Assembly (NCBI GenBank): GCA_001898485.1
Contig: MKTY01000015.1
Span: 33,283 to 97,282 of the forward strand
Reading direction: 5' to 3'
Length of the DNA: 64,000 nt
Source of the DNA: Sphingobacteriales bacterium 46-32
Lineage (GTDB): Bacteria > Bacteroidota > Bacteroidia > Chitinophagales > Chitinophagaceae
The notes under the pieces were generated by a model that was not told the DNA's origin, did no database searches, and saw nothing but the letters and a program-made list of their open reading frames with translations. Position numbers and translations under genes: made by a program. This document shows positions 7,462 through 17,348 of this stretch, in pieces; position 1 is the first letter of the stretch; each line of letters starts with the position of its first letter.

Positions 7462-10400
7462 ATGAGAAAGTTTGCACTCCTTTTGCGGCTGGTATTGCCA
7501 GGACTGGCTCTGTTCCTGGCAGCCGGTGTGTTAGCACAAGACCCCGCACGTACCATCACAGGTACGGTTCGCAACGCTGATGGTGCCCCGCTGTCTGGCG
7601 CTACTGTTGCACTGAAAGACGATAAAAATACGGTGACCACAGGAGCCGATGGTAAGTTTAGCATCCCGGCTGTGTCGGGAAAAACAACACTGGTCATCTC
7701 TTATGTAGGTTACATCACCCGCGAAGTAACGGTAGAGAACGCTCCGATGGAGATCAGGCTGAGCGAAAACCCGGCCGAACTCAGCAACGTAGTGGTAATT
7801 GGTTATGGTACCACCCGTAAAAGTGACCTCACCGGTTCTGTGGTGTCGATCAAGGCAGATGAGTTGAAAGTAATTCCTGCCACCAGCCTCGATCAGCAAT
7901 TGCAGGGCCGCGCAGCGGGTGTACAGGTAACCCAGATATCCGGCAAACCCGGAGCTGAAACCTCCATTCGTATCCGCGGTACCAGCTCCATCAATGCCGG
8001 CAATGAACCGCTCTATGTGATCGACGGAATGCTGGTCAATAGTGATGGCGCAGATATGAGCGCAGGCGGTACCCGCGGTCCCCGCATCAGCCCCTTATCC
8101 TCTATCAACCCCAGCGATGTGGAGTCTATTGAAATCCTTAAGGATGCCTCTGCTACCGCTATCTACGGCGCACGCGGCGCCAATGGCGTAGTACTGATTA
8201 CTACCAAAAGAGGAAAAGCCGGAAAAGGCACGATCAACTTCGAAACCTTCCAGGGATGGCAGACCGTGGCTAATAAACTGAAAGTACTCAACGCTGCACA
8301 GTATGCCGATTTTGTAAATGAAGGCCGCTTAAATGCCGGACAAATCCCTGTTTATGTAAATCCACCCAACCTGGGTAAGGGAACAGACTGGCAGGACGAG
8401 TTGTTTCGCACAGCACCCATGGCCAACTATCAGCTGTCTTTCTCCGGCGGTACCGATCGTACCAAATACAATATCTCCGGTTCGCTTTTTGACCAGAAAG
8501 GAATTATCGAGAGCAGCAACTTTAAACGTTATTCTTTCCGCTCCAACCTCGAGCAGAAAGTAAATGATAAGCTCACGGTAGGTGCCACACTTTCCTATTC
8601 CCGTCTGGCAAGTAAAGGCGTACTGACCAACGGTGGCCAGATCGTTCCGGGTGTGGTTACTTCGGCACTGCTGTTTAACCCGGTATTGCCGGTCTATAAC
8701 TCCAGTGTAAATGGTGGTTATACATTCGAAAACGATAGGGGTAAAATACTGGGTAATCCCATTGCAGAAGCAAAAGAATATACATCCAACACAGTTTTGT
8801 CACGCTTCCTGGGTAATGCTTTTGCACAGTATTCATTCAATAAAAACTGGATATTCAAAACCACTTTTGGTCTCGATGCCTATACCAACAGCGAAAATAG
8901 TTTCGGTCCCAATTTCCTGAAACGTACTCAGGCCAGCAATGGCGAAGCATCGCTGGGCAGATCTATAGGAAGTACATGGCTCAACGAAAACACCCTTTCC
9001 TATAATAATAATTTTGGTGGCCGCCACCAGGTAAATGCTGTATTGGGATACACTCTTCAGCAATTCCAGAACGAGCAGATGTTTGTATACGCATTCGATT
9101 TTCCGGACAACCGTACGGGGTACCACAATATCGGCTCTGCATTGAATCCGCAGAAACCTTCCAACAGCGAGTCGGAGTGGAGCATGGTCTCTTATCTCGG
9201 TCGTGCCAACTATACGCTCGATGATAAATATCTCTTTACCCTCACGGGTCGTGTAGACGGATCATCCAAATTTGCGGAAGGCAACAAATACGGTTTCTTC
9301 CCCTCCGGTGCTTTTGCATGGCGTGTGTCGAAAGAGCGCTTTATGGAAAACCTGGAAGCTATCAATGACCTGAAGCTGCGCGCCAGCTATGGTATCATCG
9401 GCAACCAGGCCATACCTCCTTATCAGTCGCTTGCCCTGGTAGGACCGTTTGGCGAAGGGGTATTCAATGCCGGCAATAGCTACGAAGTGTTTACGGGTCG
9501 TGAGCCGCTTAGCTATGTCAACCGTAACCTGAAGTGGGAAACTACCCGCCAGCTTGATCTGGGTATAGACCTGTCAATGCTCCGCAACCGCATCACGTTT
9601 ACTGCCGATTATTATAATAAACGCACCAACGATCTGTTGCTGGCCAGCCCCATTCCACTTACCACAGGGTTTAACTATACATTGCTCAATATCGGTAATA
9701 TCAACAACTGGGGTGTAGACCTCGATCTGCGTACCATCAACCTCAAAGGCCAGCTCGAGTGGACATCATCTGTTAATTTCTCACTCAACCGCAACAAGAT
9801 TCTGAATCTTAACAGCGAAACAGATGTGATTCTGCAAAACAGCATCCTGCTGCGCGAAGGAGTATCGATTGGTACATTCTACGGATATCAGTTTGATGGT
9901 ATTTTCCAGTCAGACGCAGAAGCGGCCAGCAGCCCCGTACTGGTGGGCCAGGAAGCAGGTGCGCCTAATCCCGCCTCACGTGCAAAGGCCGGCGACCGCC
10001 GTTACCGCGATATTAATAAAGACGGCAAAATCGATGCAAATGACCGCACGATCCTGGGTTCGGCACAACCTAAGTTTACCTGGGGTTTTGGGAATACGCT
10101 CTCCTATAAAAACCTTGAACTGTCATTTTTCTTCCAGGGATCGCAGGGCAATAAAATGGCTAACCTCAATAACCTCGATCTGCTCAATTTCAACGGACAG
10201 CAAAACGTACTGGCAGAAGCCGGACTGGACAGGTGGACACCCACTAACCCCAGCAATAAATACCCCCGTGCTTTATCAGCCGGCAGCCTGGACGTAGGAC
10301 TGGTTTCTTCAGCAATTGTAGAAGATGCTTCTTATATCCGTTTGCGCAACGTAACGCTGGGCTACAACCTGCCGGGTCGTATCATTCGCAAAGCAGGTAT

Positions 10401-10572
10401 GAGCAATCTTCGGTTATATGTCAGCGGTACCAACCTGTTCACCATTACCAAATACTCCGGTTACGATCCTGAGGCCAACACATTCGGTCAAAGTACCACA
10501 TTGCTGGGGCTTGATCTGGGAGGATATCCGCAGGCAAGAGTATACCAGGTAGGATTAAGCGCTACATTCTAA
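7462..10572 (+). CDS. SusC-family TonB-dependent outer-membrane transporter
   Basis: The 1036-residue protein has a signal peptide (~1-25), a carboxypeptidase-like domain (ITGTVRNADGAPLSGATV, ~30-105), a plug domain (~120-230; VVIGYGTTRKSDLTGSV, LYVIDGM, IYGARGANGVVLITTK) and a 22-strand-type barrel with a C-terminal aromatic residue (QVGLSATF). It imports oligosaccharides across the outer membrane with the SusD partner encoded 21 bases downstream, powered by TonB. It is the first gene of the GntR-controlled operon. Family assignment is secure; the substrate is not readable from sequence. Confidence 0.97.
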   Translation: MRKFALLLRLVLPGLALFLAAGVLAQDPARTITGTVRNADGAPLSGATVALKDDKNTVTTGADGKFSIPAVSGKTTLVISYVGYITREVTVENAPMEIRLSENPAELSNVVVIGYGTTRKSDLTGSVVSIKADELKVIPATSLDQQLQGRAAGVQVTQISGKPGAETSIRIRGTSSINAGNEPLYVIDGMLVNSDGADMSAGGTRGPRISPLSSINPSDVESIEILKDASATAIYGARGANGVVLITTKRGKAGKGTINFETFQGWQTVANKLKVLNAAQYADFVNEGRLNAGQIPVYVNPPNLGKGTDWQDELFRTAPMANYQLSFSGGTDRTKYNISGSLFDQKGIIESSNFKRYSFRSNLEQKVNDKLTVGATLSYSRLASKGVLTNGGQIVPGVVTSALLFNPVLPVYNSSVNGGYTFENDRGKILGNPIAEAKEYTSNTVLSRFLGNAFAQYSFNKNWIFKTTFGLDAYTNSENSFGPNFLKRTQASNGEASLGRSIGSTWLNENTLSYNNNFGGRHQVNAVLGYTLQQFQNEQMFVYAFDFPDNRTGYHNIGSALNPQKPSNSESEWSMVSYLGRANYTLDDKYLFTLTGRVDGSSKFAEGNKYGFFPSGAFAWRVSKERFMENLEAINDLKLRASYGIIGNQAIPPYQSLALVGPFGEGVFNAGNSYEVFTGREPLSYVNRNLKWETTRQLDLGIDLSMLRNRITFTADYYNKRTNDLLLASPIPLTTGFNYTLLNIGNINNWGVDLDLRTINLKGQLEWTSSVNFSLNRNKILNLNSETDVILQNSILLREGVSIGTFYGYQFDGIFQSDAEAASSPVLVGQEAGAPNPASRAKAGDRRYRDINKDGKIDANDRTILGSAQPKFTWGFGNTLSYKNLELSFFFQGSQGNKMANLNNLDLLNFNGQQNVLAEAGLDRWTPTNPSNKYPRALSAGSLDVGLVSSAIVEDASYIRLRNVTLGYNLPGRIIRKAGMSNLRLYVSGTNLFTITKYSGYDPEANTFGQSTTLLGLDLGGYPQARVYQVGLSATF

Positions 10573-10593
10573 AATTTCAAAAGCTTGTTAGAT

Positions 10594-12087
10594 ATGAAAA
10601 AGAATCATTTCAAAATATCCATGTTGCTGCTGGCCGGCTGCCTGGCTATGCTGTCTTCCTGTAAAAAGTTTCTGGAAGAAGATCCTAAAAACCTGGTGAC
10701 CATCCAGAATTTTTATAAAACTGAAGCAGACGCTATCGCTGCAGTCAACTCCATCTACGCCTACCTCAACTCTGTAGATAATTTTGCGTCGGGAGGAAAT
10801 ACAGCTGGCGTATATCACAGTACTTTTTGGGTGGCAATGGGCCTGGCATCTGATGAGATGCTCAATAATCAGCTGGGTGCAGCCAACTTCGACCAGTTGT
10901 CATCTTTCTCCTATACGTCCATGAACCCCTCTTTCGAAGAGATCTGGGGCATGCATTATAAAACTATCTCACTGGCCAATATCGCCATTGCCCGCATACC
11001 GGGTATCAGTATGAATGAGACATTGCGCGACAGATTGGTAGGTGAAGCCAAATTTCTCCGGGGGTTGATGTATTTCAACCTGGTGAGAATGTATGGTAAA
11101 GTGCCGTTGCTCCTTGAAGAGAATAACCCACTGTTGCCTGAAAAATCAGACGTGGATGCGGTTTACACTCAAATAATCCAGGATCTGAAAGATGCGGCGG
11201 CAGATCTGCCTGCCAGCTATCCGGCAGGCAATGGTCGCGGACGTGCTACCAGTGGTGCTGCCAACGCCATCCTGGCCAAAGTATACCTCACCCAAAAGAA
11301 CTGGGAGCAGGCCGCTGTGTTTGCTAAAAAAGTGATCGATTCGCAGGAGTATTCACTTTGGGATGATTTTGCCGATGTATTCAAATTGTCGAGCCGCGGT
11401 GGAAAAGAAGCTATTTTCTCCGTTGGATTTGGCGATGCAGGTGGTGCAATTATTTTCTGGGAAGTAGGTCAGTTTAATGTACGTCTGCTGCCAACGGCGC
11501 TCAGCGTTGAAGGTGTGCAGAATGCGCAGGGTTGGCAATTCCCCACACAGTATATCTATAACCAGTTTGAAGTAGATGACCGCAGAAGAGCAGTGACTTT
11601 TCTGACTGAGATCAATGATCCTGCAGGAGCCTATACAATTCGTCCTTATGTAAAGAAATACTGGGATCGTGTAGCAGAGCCAACAGGCAACAGCTCTTCC
11701 AATGATTTCCCGGTCATACGCTATGCAGATGTATTGCTGATGTATGCGGAAGCATTGAATGAACTCGATCAGTCAGGCCCCGCTCATACTTATATCAATA
11801 TGGTGCGTAAACGTGCGCGGTTCAATGGAACAACCTATGCCAATGCAGTAGCCGATTATTCGGGTCTTTCCAAAGATCAGTTCAGAGATGCCGTACTTAA
11901 AGAGCGCATGATGGAATTTGTTTTTGAAGGTCAGCGTTGGTTTGATCTGGTACGTACAGGTAAACTGCAGCAACTGGTGCCGCTTGCCAAACCCGGTGTT
12001 GTACCGGCAACGCGCAATAACCTGTTCCCCCTGCCTCAGCGTGAGGTAGACCTCAATCCGAAACTCGGACAAAATGAGGGATACTGA
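10594..12087 (+). CDS. SusD/RagB-family glycan-binding lipoprotein
   Basis: The ATG at 10594 gives a lipoprotein leader with Cys23 (AMLSSC). The mature protein has the SusD fold signatures: FLEEDP at the start, ANIAIARIPG and EAKFLRGLMYFNLVRMYGKVP in the TPR part, and the C-terminal block ALNELDQ...RFNG...ERMMEFVFEGQRWFDLVRTGKL. It sits on the cell surface as the lid of the SusC barrel and selects the glycan. It follows susC by 21 bases, and the two are an obligate pair. Confidence 0.96.
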   Translation: MKKNHFKISMLLLAGCLAMLSSCKKFLEEDPKNLVTIQNFYKTEADAIAAVNSIYAYLNSVDNFASGGNTAGVYHSTFWVAMGLASDEMLNNQLGAANFDQLSSFSYTSMNPSFEEIWGMHYKTISLANIAIARIPGISMNETLRDRLVGEAKFLRGLMYFNLVRMYGKVPLLLEENNPLLPEKSDVDAVYTQIIQDLKDAAADLPASYPAGNGRGRATSGAANAILAKVYLTQKNWEQAAVFAKKVIDSQEYSLWDDFADVFKLSSRGGKEAIFSVGFGDAGGAIIFWEVGQFNVRLLPTALSVEGVQNAQGWQFPTQYIYNQFEVDDRRRAVTFLTEINDPAGAYTIRPYVKKYWDRVAEPTGNSSSNDFPVIRYADVLLMYAEALNELDQSGPAHTYINMVRKRARFNGTTYANAVADYSGLSKDQFRDAVLKERMMEFVFEGQRWFDLVRTGKLQQLVPLAKPGVVPATRNNLFPLPQREVDLNPKLGQNEGY

Positions 12088-12131
12088 TAAATAGTTGAAG
12101 TCAATTTATTGTTGGATATAAAAACAGAGAT

Positions 12132-13913
12132 GTGTTGAAGAAGTCGAATTACGATAAATTTCCCGAAGTATCAGTGCAGGGTCTTAGCGGCTCCGGTGGC
12201 TGGGATGAAATTATAAAAGAATGGATATCGCGTATCGGACAGGCAGGAAGCAATAAGCAGGTAGTGTTGCTGGAATGCTACCATGGCGTGATAGCCGCTC
12301 CTGTGATTGATCAGTTGAAAAAAGCTTTTCCGCAGGCATCCTTTTATGCAGCGGAGGAAGCACTGCTGCCGGCAGAAAAACTGGAGCCGTTGGTATTTCC
12401 TTATGTTACAGACGATCCGGTATTTGGTTATATGACCTCGCTTACACTCGTTGATCTGTTTGATGCCGCAGGCTTACAGCAGATTGCGGATGCCGTAACA
12501 AACGATTCAGGCAATATCATTTTCATTTACGGTATCGGCGCTTCATTGGTACCCGTGCCACATGACCTGTTAATCTATGCGGATATGCCGCGTTGGGAAA
12601 TACAGTTGCGTTTTCGGAGAAATGAAGTAGGTAATATCGGCATCAGCAATGCAACGGCCGCTTTTGCTTATCAGTATAAACGGGCCTTCTTTGTAGACTG
12701 GCGGGTATGCGATAAACAAAAACAGCTTCTTTTACATAAGGCAGATTATGTACTGGATACAACCCGTCCTGCCGAACCTAAAATGGTGACGGGTCATGTA
12801 CTTGCCCAGGCACTGCAGGCAATTGTACAACGTCCTTTCCGGGTAACGCCGTTTTTTGATCCGGGACCCTGGGGCGGACAATGGCTCAAAGAGGTGTGCG
12901 ATCTGGATAGAAAAGAGAAAAACTTTGCCTGGGGCTTTGACTGTGTGCCCGAAGAAAACAGTCTGCTGATCCGTTTTGATAATCTGTTGTTTGAAACGCC
13001 ATCGATCAACCTCGTCTTTTATCAGCCGGCAGCCCTGCTGGGGCAAAAGGTCTATGACGCATTTGGAGCAGAGTTTCCTATCCGCTTCGATTTTCTCGAT
13101 ACCATGCAGGGAGGAAATCTGAGCCTGCAGGTGCATCCATTGAAACAATACATTCGCGAAAAATTCGGAATGGCCTATACGCAGGACGAAAGCTACTATT
13201 TTCTGGAAGCACAGGATAATGCTTTCGTGTATCTCGGACTGAAAGAAAATGTGGATGCACCGGCTATGATCCAGGCACTGGAAGATGCGCAAAATAAAGG
13301 TGCAGGATTTGATGCGGATAAATATGTAGAGAAATGGCCTGTCCGTAAACACGATCATGTACTGATACCAGCAGGTACTGTACACTGCTCAGGTGCCGAT
13401 AGTGTAGTACTGGAGATCAGCGCCACCCCATACATTTTTACGTTCAAGTTGTGGGACTGGGGCCGAATGGGACTCGATGGAAAACCAAGGCCCATTTCTC
13501 TGGCACATGGTGAGCAGGTAATACAATGGGACCGAACCACCAGCTGGACAAAGAATAATCTCGTCAATCAGTTTAAAGAGGTGGCTGCCGGAGAGGGATG
13601 GCGTGAAGAGCGTACCGGCCTGGATGAAACTTCATTTATTGAAACGAGGCGGCACTGGTTTACTGAAAAGGTGGAACATTCTACCGAAGGCGTAGTGAAT
13701 GTCTTGAACCTCGTGGAAGGGCGTGAGGCAATTGTGGAAAGTCCCACCGGCGCATTTGAACCATTCGTGATTCATTATGCCGAAACCTTTATAGTGCCGG
13801 CTTCAGTAGGGAGCTATACGATTCGCCCCTATGGTGAGGCAGAAGGTCAAACCTGTGCTACCATGAAGGCCCTGGTAAGAAAAGAAAACCTGAATGATTA
13901 CCGTATAAATTAA
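12132..13913 (+). CDS. class I mannose-6-phosphate isomerase-like protein with N-terminal kinase-like domain
   Basis: The 593 residues form two halves. The C-terminal half (~230-590) is a class I phosphomannose isomerase cupin: GPWGGQWLKE, zinc ligands Gln333 and His335 in LQVHP, Glu353 in DESYYF, and His418 in PAGTVHC. The N-terminal ~215 residues resemble a P-loop sugar or nucleoside kinase fold (VVLLECYHG at the usual P-loop place, IYADMPRWEIQLRFRRN later) but have no GxxGxGK motif, so they are probably not a working kinase. Normal family members are 300-390 residues long. It probably converts an aldose 6-phosphate to a ketose 6-phosphate, fed by the ROK kinase of the operon. The start is GTG, 45 bases after susD. 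Confidence 0.82.
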   Translation: MLKKSNYDKFPEVSVQGLSGSGGWDEIIKEWISRIGQAGSNKQVVLLECYHGVIAAPVIDQLKKAFPQASFYAAEEALLPAEKLEPLVFPYVTDDPVFGYMTSLTLVDLFDAAGLQQIADAVTNDSGNIIFIYGIGASLVPVPHDLLIYADMPRWEIQLRFRRNEVGNIGISNATAAFAYQYKRAFFVDWRVCDKQKQLLLHKADYVLDTTRPAEPKMVTGHVLAQALQAIVQRPFRVTPFFDPGPWGGQWLKEVCDLDRKEKNFAWGFDCVPEENSLLIRFDNLLFETPSINLVFYQPAALLGQKVYDAFGAEFPIRFDFLDTMQGGNLSLQVHPLKQYIREKFGMAYTQDESYYFLEAQDNAFVYLGLKENVDAPAMIQALEDAQNKGAGFDADKYVEKWPVRKHDHVLIPAGTVHCSGADSVVLEISATPYIFTFKLWDWGRMGLDGKPRPISLAHGEQVIQWDRTTSWTKNNLVNQFKEVAAGEGWREERTGLDETSFIETRRHWFTEKVEHSTEGVVNVLNLVEGREAIVESPTGAFEPFVIHYAETFIVPASVGSYTIRPYGEAEGQTCATMKALVRKENLNDYRIN

Positions 13914-13916
13914 GGT

Positions 13917-15263
13917 ATGACGAATCAAATGAAATTTATTTATCAGTGTACCCTGGTGGCTGCAATTGGCGGCTTGCTATTTGGCTACGACACAGCAGTT
14001 GTTGCCGGCGCCATCGGATTTATACAGGAAAAATATCAGCTGAGTGCCGCCATGACGGGCTGGGCCGCTTCCTGTGCGCTGATCGGTTGTATGATCGGAG
14101 CTATGGTAGCCGGCGGGCTTAGCGATAAACTGGGCCGCCGGAAGGTGCTGATGATATCGGCATGGGCCTTTGCTATTTCATCGGTAGGTATAATGGCACC
14201 CATGGGGCTTACTTCTTTTATCGTCTTTCGTATGATTGGTGGCATTGGCATAGGTATAGCGTCTATTCTTTCGCCCATGTATATTTCTGAAATAGCTCCG
14301 GCCAGCATCCGGGGCAGACTCATTTCTATTTATCAACTGGGCATTGTAATCGGCATCCTGCTGATCTATTTTGTAAATGCTGCAATTGCCGGCCTGCACG
14401 ACCATAACTGGAATGTGGAGAGTGGCTGGCGCTGGATGTTTGGCTCAGGGTTACTTCCTTCGATTGTATTTATAGTATTGCTGCTCCGTGCCCCGGAAAG
14501 CCCGCGCTGGCTGGCTGCACAAAACAACTGGACAGGCGCCGAGGATATACTGCGGAAAATAAATGGCGACATAAAGGCACGTGAGGAGATGGAAGCTATA
14601 CGCGTTTCGCTCAATGAAAAACAGGCCTCTTTTGGCGAACTCCTGCGACCGGGATTAAGAACCGCATTGATCATCGGTATTTTTCTGTCTGTATTCAGCC
14701 AGGTTACCGGTATCAATGTGATCATGTACTATGCACCGGAGATTTTTAAAGCTACCGGCGATGGGTCGTCTTCCGCACTCACTCAGACGGTATGGGTTGG
14801 CGGTATTAATACGCTCATGACATTGGTGGCGATCAAATACGTAGATAAACTGGGGCGGAAAAAACTATTGCTTATTGGTGCGGCGGGTATGGCTATATGT
14901 CTGGCCCTGGTCGGGCTGGCCTTTTATCAGCAGGCAACGACAGGCTACTGGGTACTGGCAGGCATCCTGCTGTATATCTCGTTCTTTGCCATTTCGCTCG
15001 GACCGCTCACGTTTGTAGTGGTTGCCGAAATCTTCCCCAACCAGATAAGGGGCAGGGCCATGGGAGTAGCTATCTTTTTCCTCTGGTTATCGGTTTATAT
15101 AGTATCCCAAACTTTTCCCATGCTGCTGGATGCAATCGGTACAGCCTATACCTTCTGGATATATATGGTGATGTCTGTACTGGCATTCCTGTTTATCTGG
15201 CGTAGCGTACCCGAAACAAAAGGAAAATCGCTCGAAGAAATTCAAAAAATGTGGAAAGCCTGA
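13917..15263 (+). CDS. MFS sugar porter (inner-membrane sugar:H+ symporter type)
   Basis: The protein has 448 residues and about 12 membrane segments. Sugar-porter signatures are complete: GGLLFGYDTAVVAGA in helix 1, the loop motif SDKLGRRK, RGRLISIYQLGIVIG in helix 5, PESPRWL after helix 6, QVTGINVIMYYAPEIF in helix 7 and VPETKGKSLEEI at the end. It is related to XylE, GalP and GlcP proteins and should carry a monosaccharide from periplasm to cytoplasm. The start codon lies 3 bases after the isomerase stop, which indicates translational coupling. A second sugar porter lies at 45.9-47.3 kb next to a fructanase. Confidence 0.93.
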   Translation: MTNQMKFIYQCTLVAAIGGLLFGYDTAVVAGAIGFIQEKYQLSAAMTGWAASCALIGCMIGAMVAGGLSDKLGRRKVLMISAWAFAISSVGIMAPMGLTSFIVFRMIGGIGIGIASILSPMYISEIAPASIRGRLISIYQLGIVIGILLIYFVNAAIAGLHDHNWNVESGWRWMFGSGLLPSIVFIVLLLRAPESPRWLAAQNNWTGAEDILRKINGDIKAREEMEAIRVSLNEKQASFGELLRPGLRTALIIGIFLSVFSQVTGINVIMYYAPEIFKATGDGSSSALTQTVWVGGINTLMTLVAIKYVDKLGRKKLLLIGAAGMAICLALVGLAFYQQATTGYWVLAGILLYISFFAISLGPLTFVVVAEIFPNQIRGRAMGVAIFFLWLSVYIVSQTFPMLLDAIGTAYTFWIYMVMSVLAFLFIWRSVPETKGKSLEEIQKMWKA

Positions 15264-15319
15264 GGGCCTGCACACTTAATAAAAAATGATTGCTAATTCA
15301 ACATCTTAAAACAACGATT

Positions 15320-16117
15320 ATGCGGCCATCTATTTTATTTACCATGATTGCTTTGCTCAGCCTCTTTACTATGGCTGGTTGTAAAAAAGACAAGGCAGAT
15401 CCCAATGCACCTGTTCTTACCCTTTCACCGGATAATGTTACCGGCAAATCGGGCAGAACAATCGAGGCTACCTTATCAATCTATGCGCCCAACGGAGCAG
15501 GTAAGGTGAAAATGTATAAAACCATCAATCTGCAGCGCGACAACAGTTTCGGCAATGCCGGTATTCTCGAAGCAGATCCGGTAAGCCTGGGCGACAACAA
15601 ATATGAATATGTATTTTCTTATCAGCTGGAAGGTACAGAAGTGGATAAGCTGGTAGGCATTAATTTTCGGTTCGAAGACAGCAAGGGGCTCGCTGCTGAA
15701 AAAGATCTGACCGTCAATACGACCACGTCTGGTCAACAGATCATGTACAGCCGCCGCTGGAAACTTTTATCACGGATGTGGACCTCGGTTACTCCTGCCG
15801 TAGAGGATATGAAGGATTGTGAGAAAGATGATATTTTTATCTGGCGCGCAGACAGCACCTATACCGTCAACTTCGGCACCAGTGCCTGTACCTTCGATGG
15901 CTTCAATGTATTTGACAGATGGGTGTTAAGCGAAGATGAAAAAACGCTCACTCAGGAATACTATTCCGTATTTGATCCGTCTAACCGTACGCGTGAAACT
16001 TATACGGTGAAGACACTCAATCGCGACCGTATTGTACTGGAGCAGCTAATCGATCTGTCGGTATTTGGTCTGTCTGATAAAGAAGTATTTGTAAGTACCT
16101 ACGAGCCGCTCCCTTAA
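15320..16117 (+). CDS. operon lipoprotein of unknown function
   Basis: From the ATG at 15320 the protein has 265 residues with a lipobox at Cys21 (FTMAGC) followed by KKDKAD. The mature part has two beta-rich sections: an N-terminal Ig-like part (TLSPDNVTGKSGRTIEATLS, ~30-130) and a C-terminal lipocalin-like part with CEKDDIFIWRADSTY, where the paired Cys residues 168 and ~190 could form a disulfide. Similar small lipoproteins accompany many SusCD pairs and may bind glycan at the cell surface. That role is inferred only from position. Confidence 0.8.
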   Translation: MRPSILFTMIALLSLFTMAGCKKDKADPNAPVLTLSPDNVTGKSGRTIEATLSIYAPNGAGKVKMYKTINLQRDNSFGNAGILEADPVSLGDNKYEYVFSYQLEGTEVDKLVGINFRFEDSKGLAAEKDLTVNTTTSGQQIMYSRRWKLLSRMWTSVTPAVEDMKDCEKDDIFIWRADSTYTVNFGTSACTFDGFNVFDRWVLSEDEKTLTQEYYSVFDPSNRTRETYTVKTLNRDRIVLEQLIDLSVFGLSDKEVFVSTYEPLP

Positions 16118-16136
16118 CTTTTAAAAACTGTCAACC

Positions 16137-17348
16137 ATGTATCGCCTGATGATATATTCCGGACTGCTCAGTCTGGTTGTTTCGTGCAACAATGGCAAAG
16201 TGAAAGAACCGGTCGCCAGTGCCAATCTGGAGCAGTTGAATTTTACTACAGAAGCGGCAACAGACTGGACAAATCTGCTGAAACGAAATCATGGCTGGTT
16301 TGGCGGAGATGGCATCTTTTCGCTGGTGCCGAGCGGGAAAGAGACGAATGGCGCTGCCAAATCGGAAGATGCGCTTATCTGGTTTAGCGATACAATGTTG
16401 GGCGATATCATCGGTGACTCGCTGCAACCGGGCTATGTGATGATCAATAACTCTGTAGGCGTACTCGAAGGCGGAAAACCCGATAGCGCTGCCATTCGGT
16501 TCTTATGGGATCAGAATGCTCAGGGCAAACCTGCCTCCATATTTATACCTAATACACCAGCCACAGGTCCCGAAGAGTATTACTGGCTGGGTGATGGATT
16601 TGTGAATCATGCCCGCAACAACAATATTTATATTTTTGGCTACCGGATTAAAAATATTCCCAATCAACCCATTTTTGGATTTAAGGAAATGGGCAATACG
16701 CTCATTGTAATCCCGGCAGGAGAGAAGCCGCCTTTTCCCGGCAAACGCCAGGTGGATATTCCTTTCTGGCTCAACAGGCCGGTAGATTCAGTAGGATCGT
16801 TTGGGGCAGCCGTATTTGTAAATACAAAAGAGGCAGGGACACCGAACCCCGATGGCTATATTTATATCTATGGGGTACGTGGTGCTGCCAAAAAAGTGCT
16901 CGTGGCCAGGGTGCTTCCCGGAGATATCGAATCGTTTGATCAATGGCGTTTCTGGAACGGTACAGCCTGGAGCGATAAAGCCGATGATGCAGTACCTGTG
17001 GTAGATCAGGCATCCAATGAAATGAGTGTATCTCCGCTCGGCGATGGCAGGTATATCATGGTGTTTCAACGTCAGGGTGTGGGCAGCAAAGTAGCCATAC
17101 GCCTTGGCGCCAGTCCTTACGGACCATTCGGTCCCATCATTGATATATACGATGTAAGCAACGACTTGAAAGACTCACCCAACTTTTTCCCCTATAATGC
17201 CAAGGCTCATCCCGTATTATCTGAGCCGGGTGAATTGTTGATCAGCTATAACATTAATTCTTTTAAATTCTTTGATGAGATCGGTCGTTTTCCTCATCTC
17301 TATCGTCCGCGTTTTATCAAACTGAAATATAAAACGGATGTGCAGTAA
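16137..17348 (+). CDS. beta-propeller-like lipoprotein, DUF5005/DUF4185-type
   Basis: The protein has 403 residues, with a short leader and lipobox Cys17 (LVVSC). The mature part resembles the five-bladed propeller families DUF4185/DUF5005: HGWFGGDGIFSLVP, ALIWFSDTMLGDI, WLGDGFV, NEMSVSPLGDGRYIMVFQ and SYNINS. These families share a fold with GH43/GH32-type hydrolases, but their activity is not settled. It lies between the unknown lipoprotein and an esterase and overlaps the esterase start by 11 bases. I infer a surface glycan-binding or glycan-cleaving role in the locus. The exact family name is from memory of motifs and should be tested. Confidence 0.65.
   Translation: MYRLMIYSGLLSLVVSCNNGKVKEPVASANLEQLNFTTEAATDWTNLLKRNHGWFGGDGIFSLVPSGKETNGAAKSEDALIWFSDTMLGDIIGDSLQPGYVMINNSVGVLEGGKPDSAAIRFLWDQNAQGKPASIFIPNTPATGPEEYYWLGDGFVNHARNNNIYIFGYRIKNIPNQPIFGFKEMGNTLIVIPAGEKPPFPGKRQVDIPFWLNRPVDSVGSFGAAVFVNTKEAGTPNPDGYIYIYGVRGAAKKVLVARVLPGDIESFDQWRFWNGTAWSDKADDAVPVVDQASNEMSVSPLGDGRYIMVFQRQGVGSKVAIRLGASPYGPFGPIIDIYDVSNDLKDSPNFFPYNAKAHPVLSEPGELLISYNINSFKFFDEIGRFPHLYRPRFIKLKYKTDVQ

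Noticed and set aside
7179..7697. A 172-codon minus-strand frame over the susC start
   Set aside because: It covers the GntR-susC promoter region and the susC signal peptide, both supported by independent evidence.
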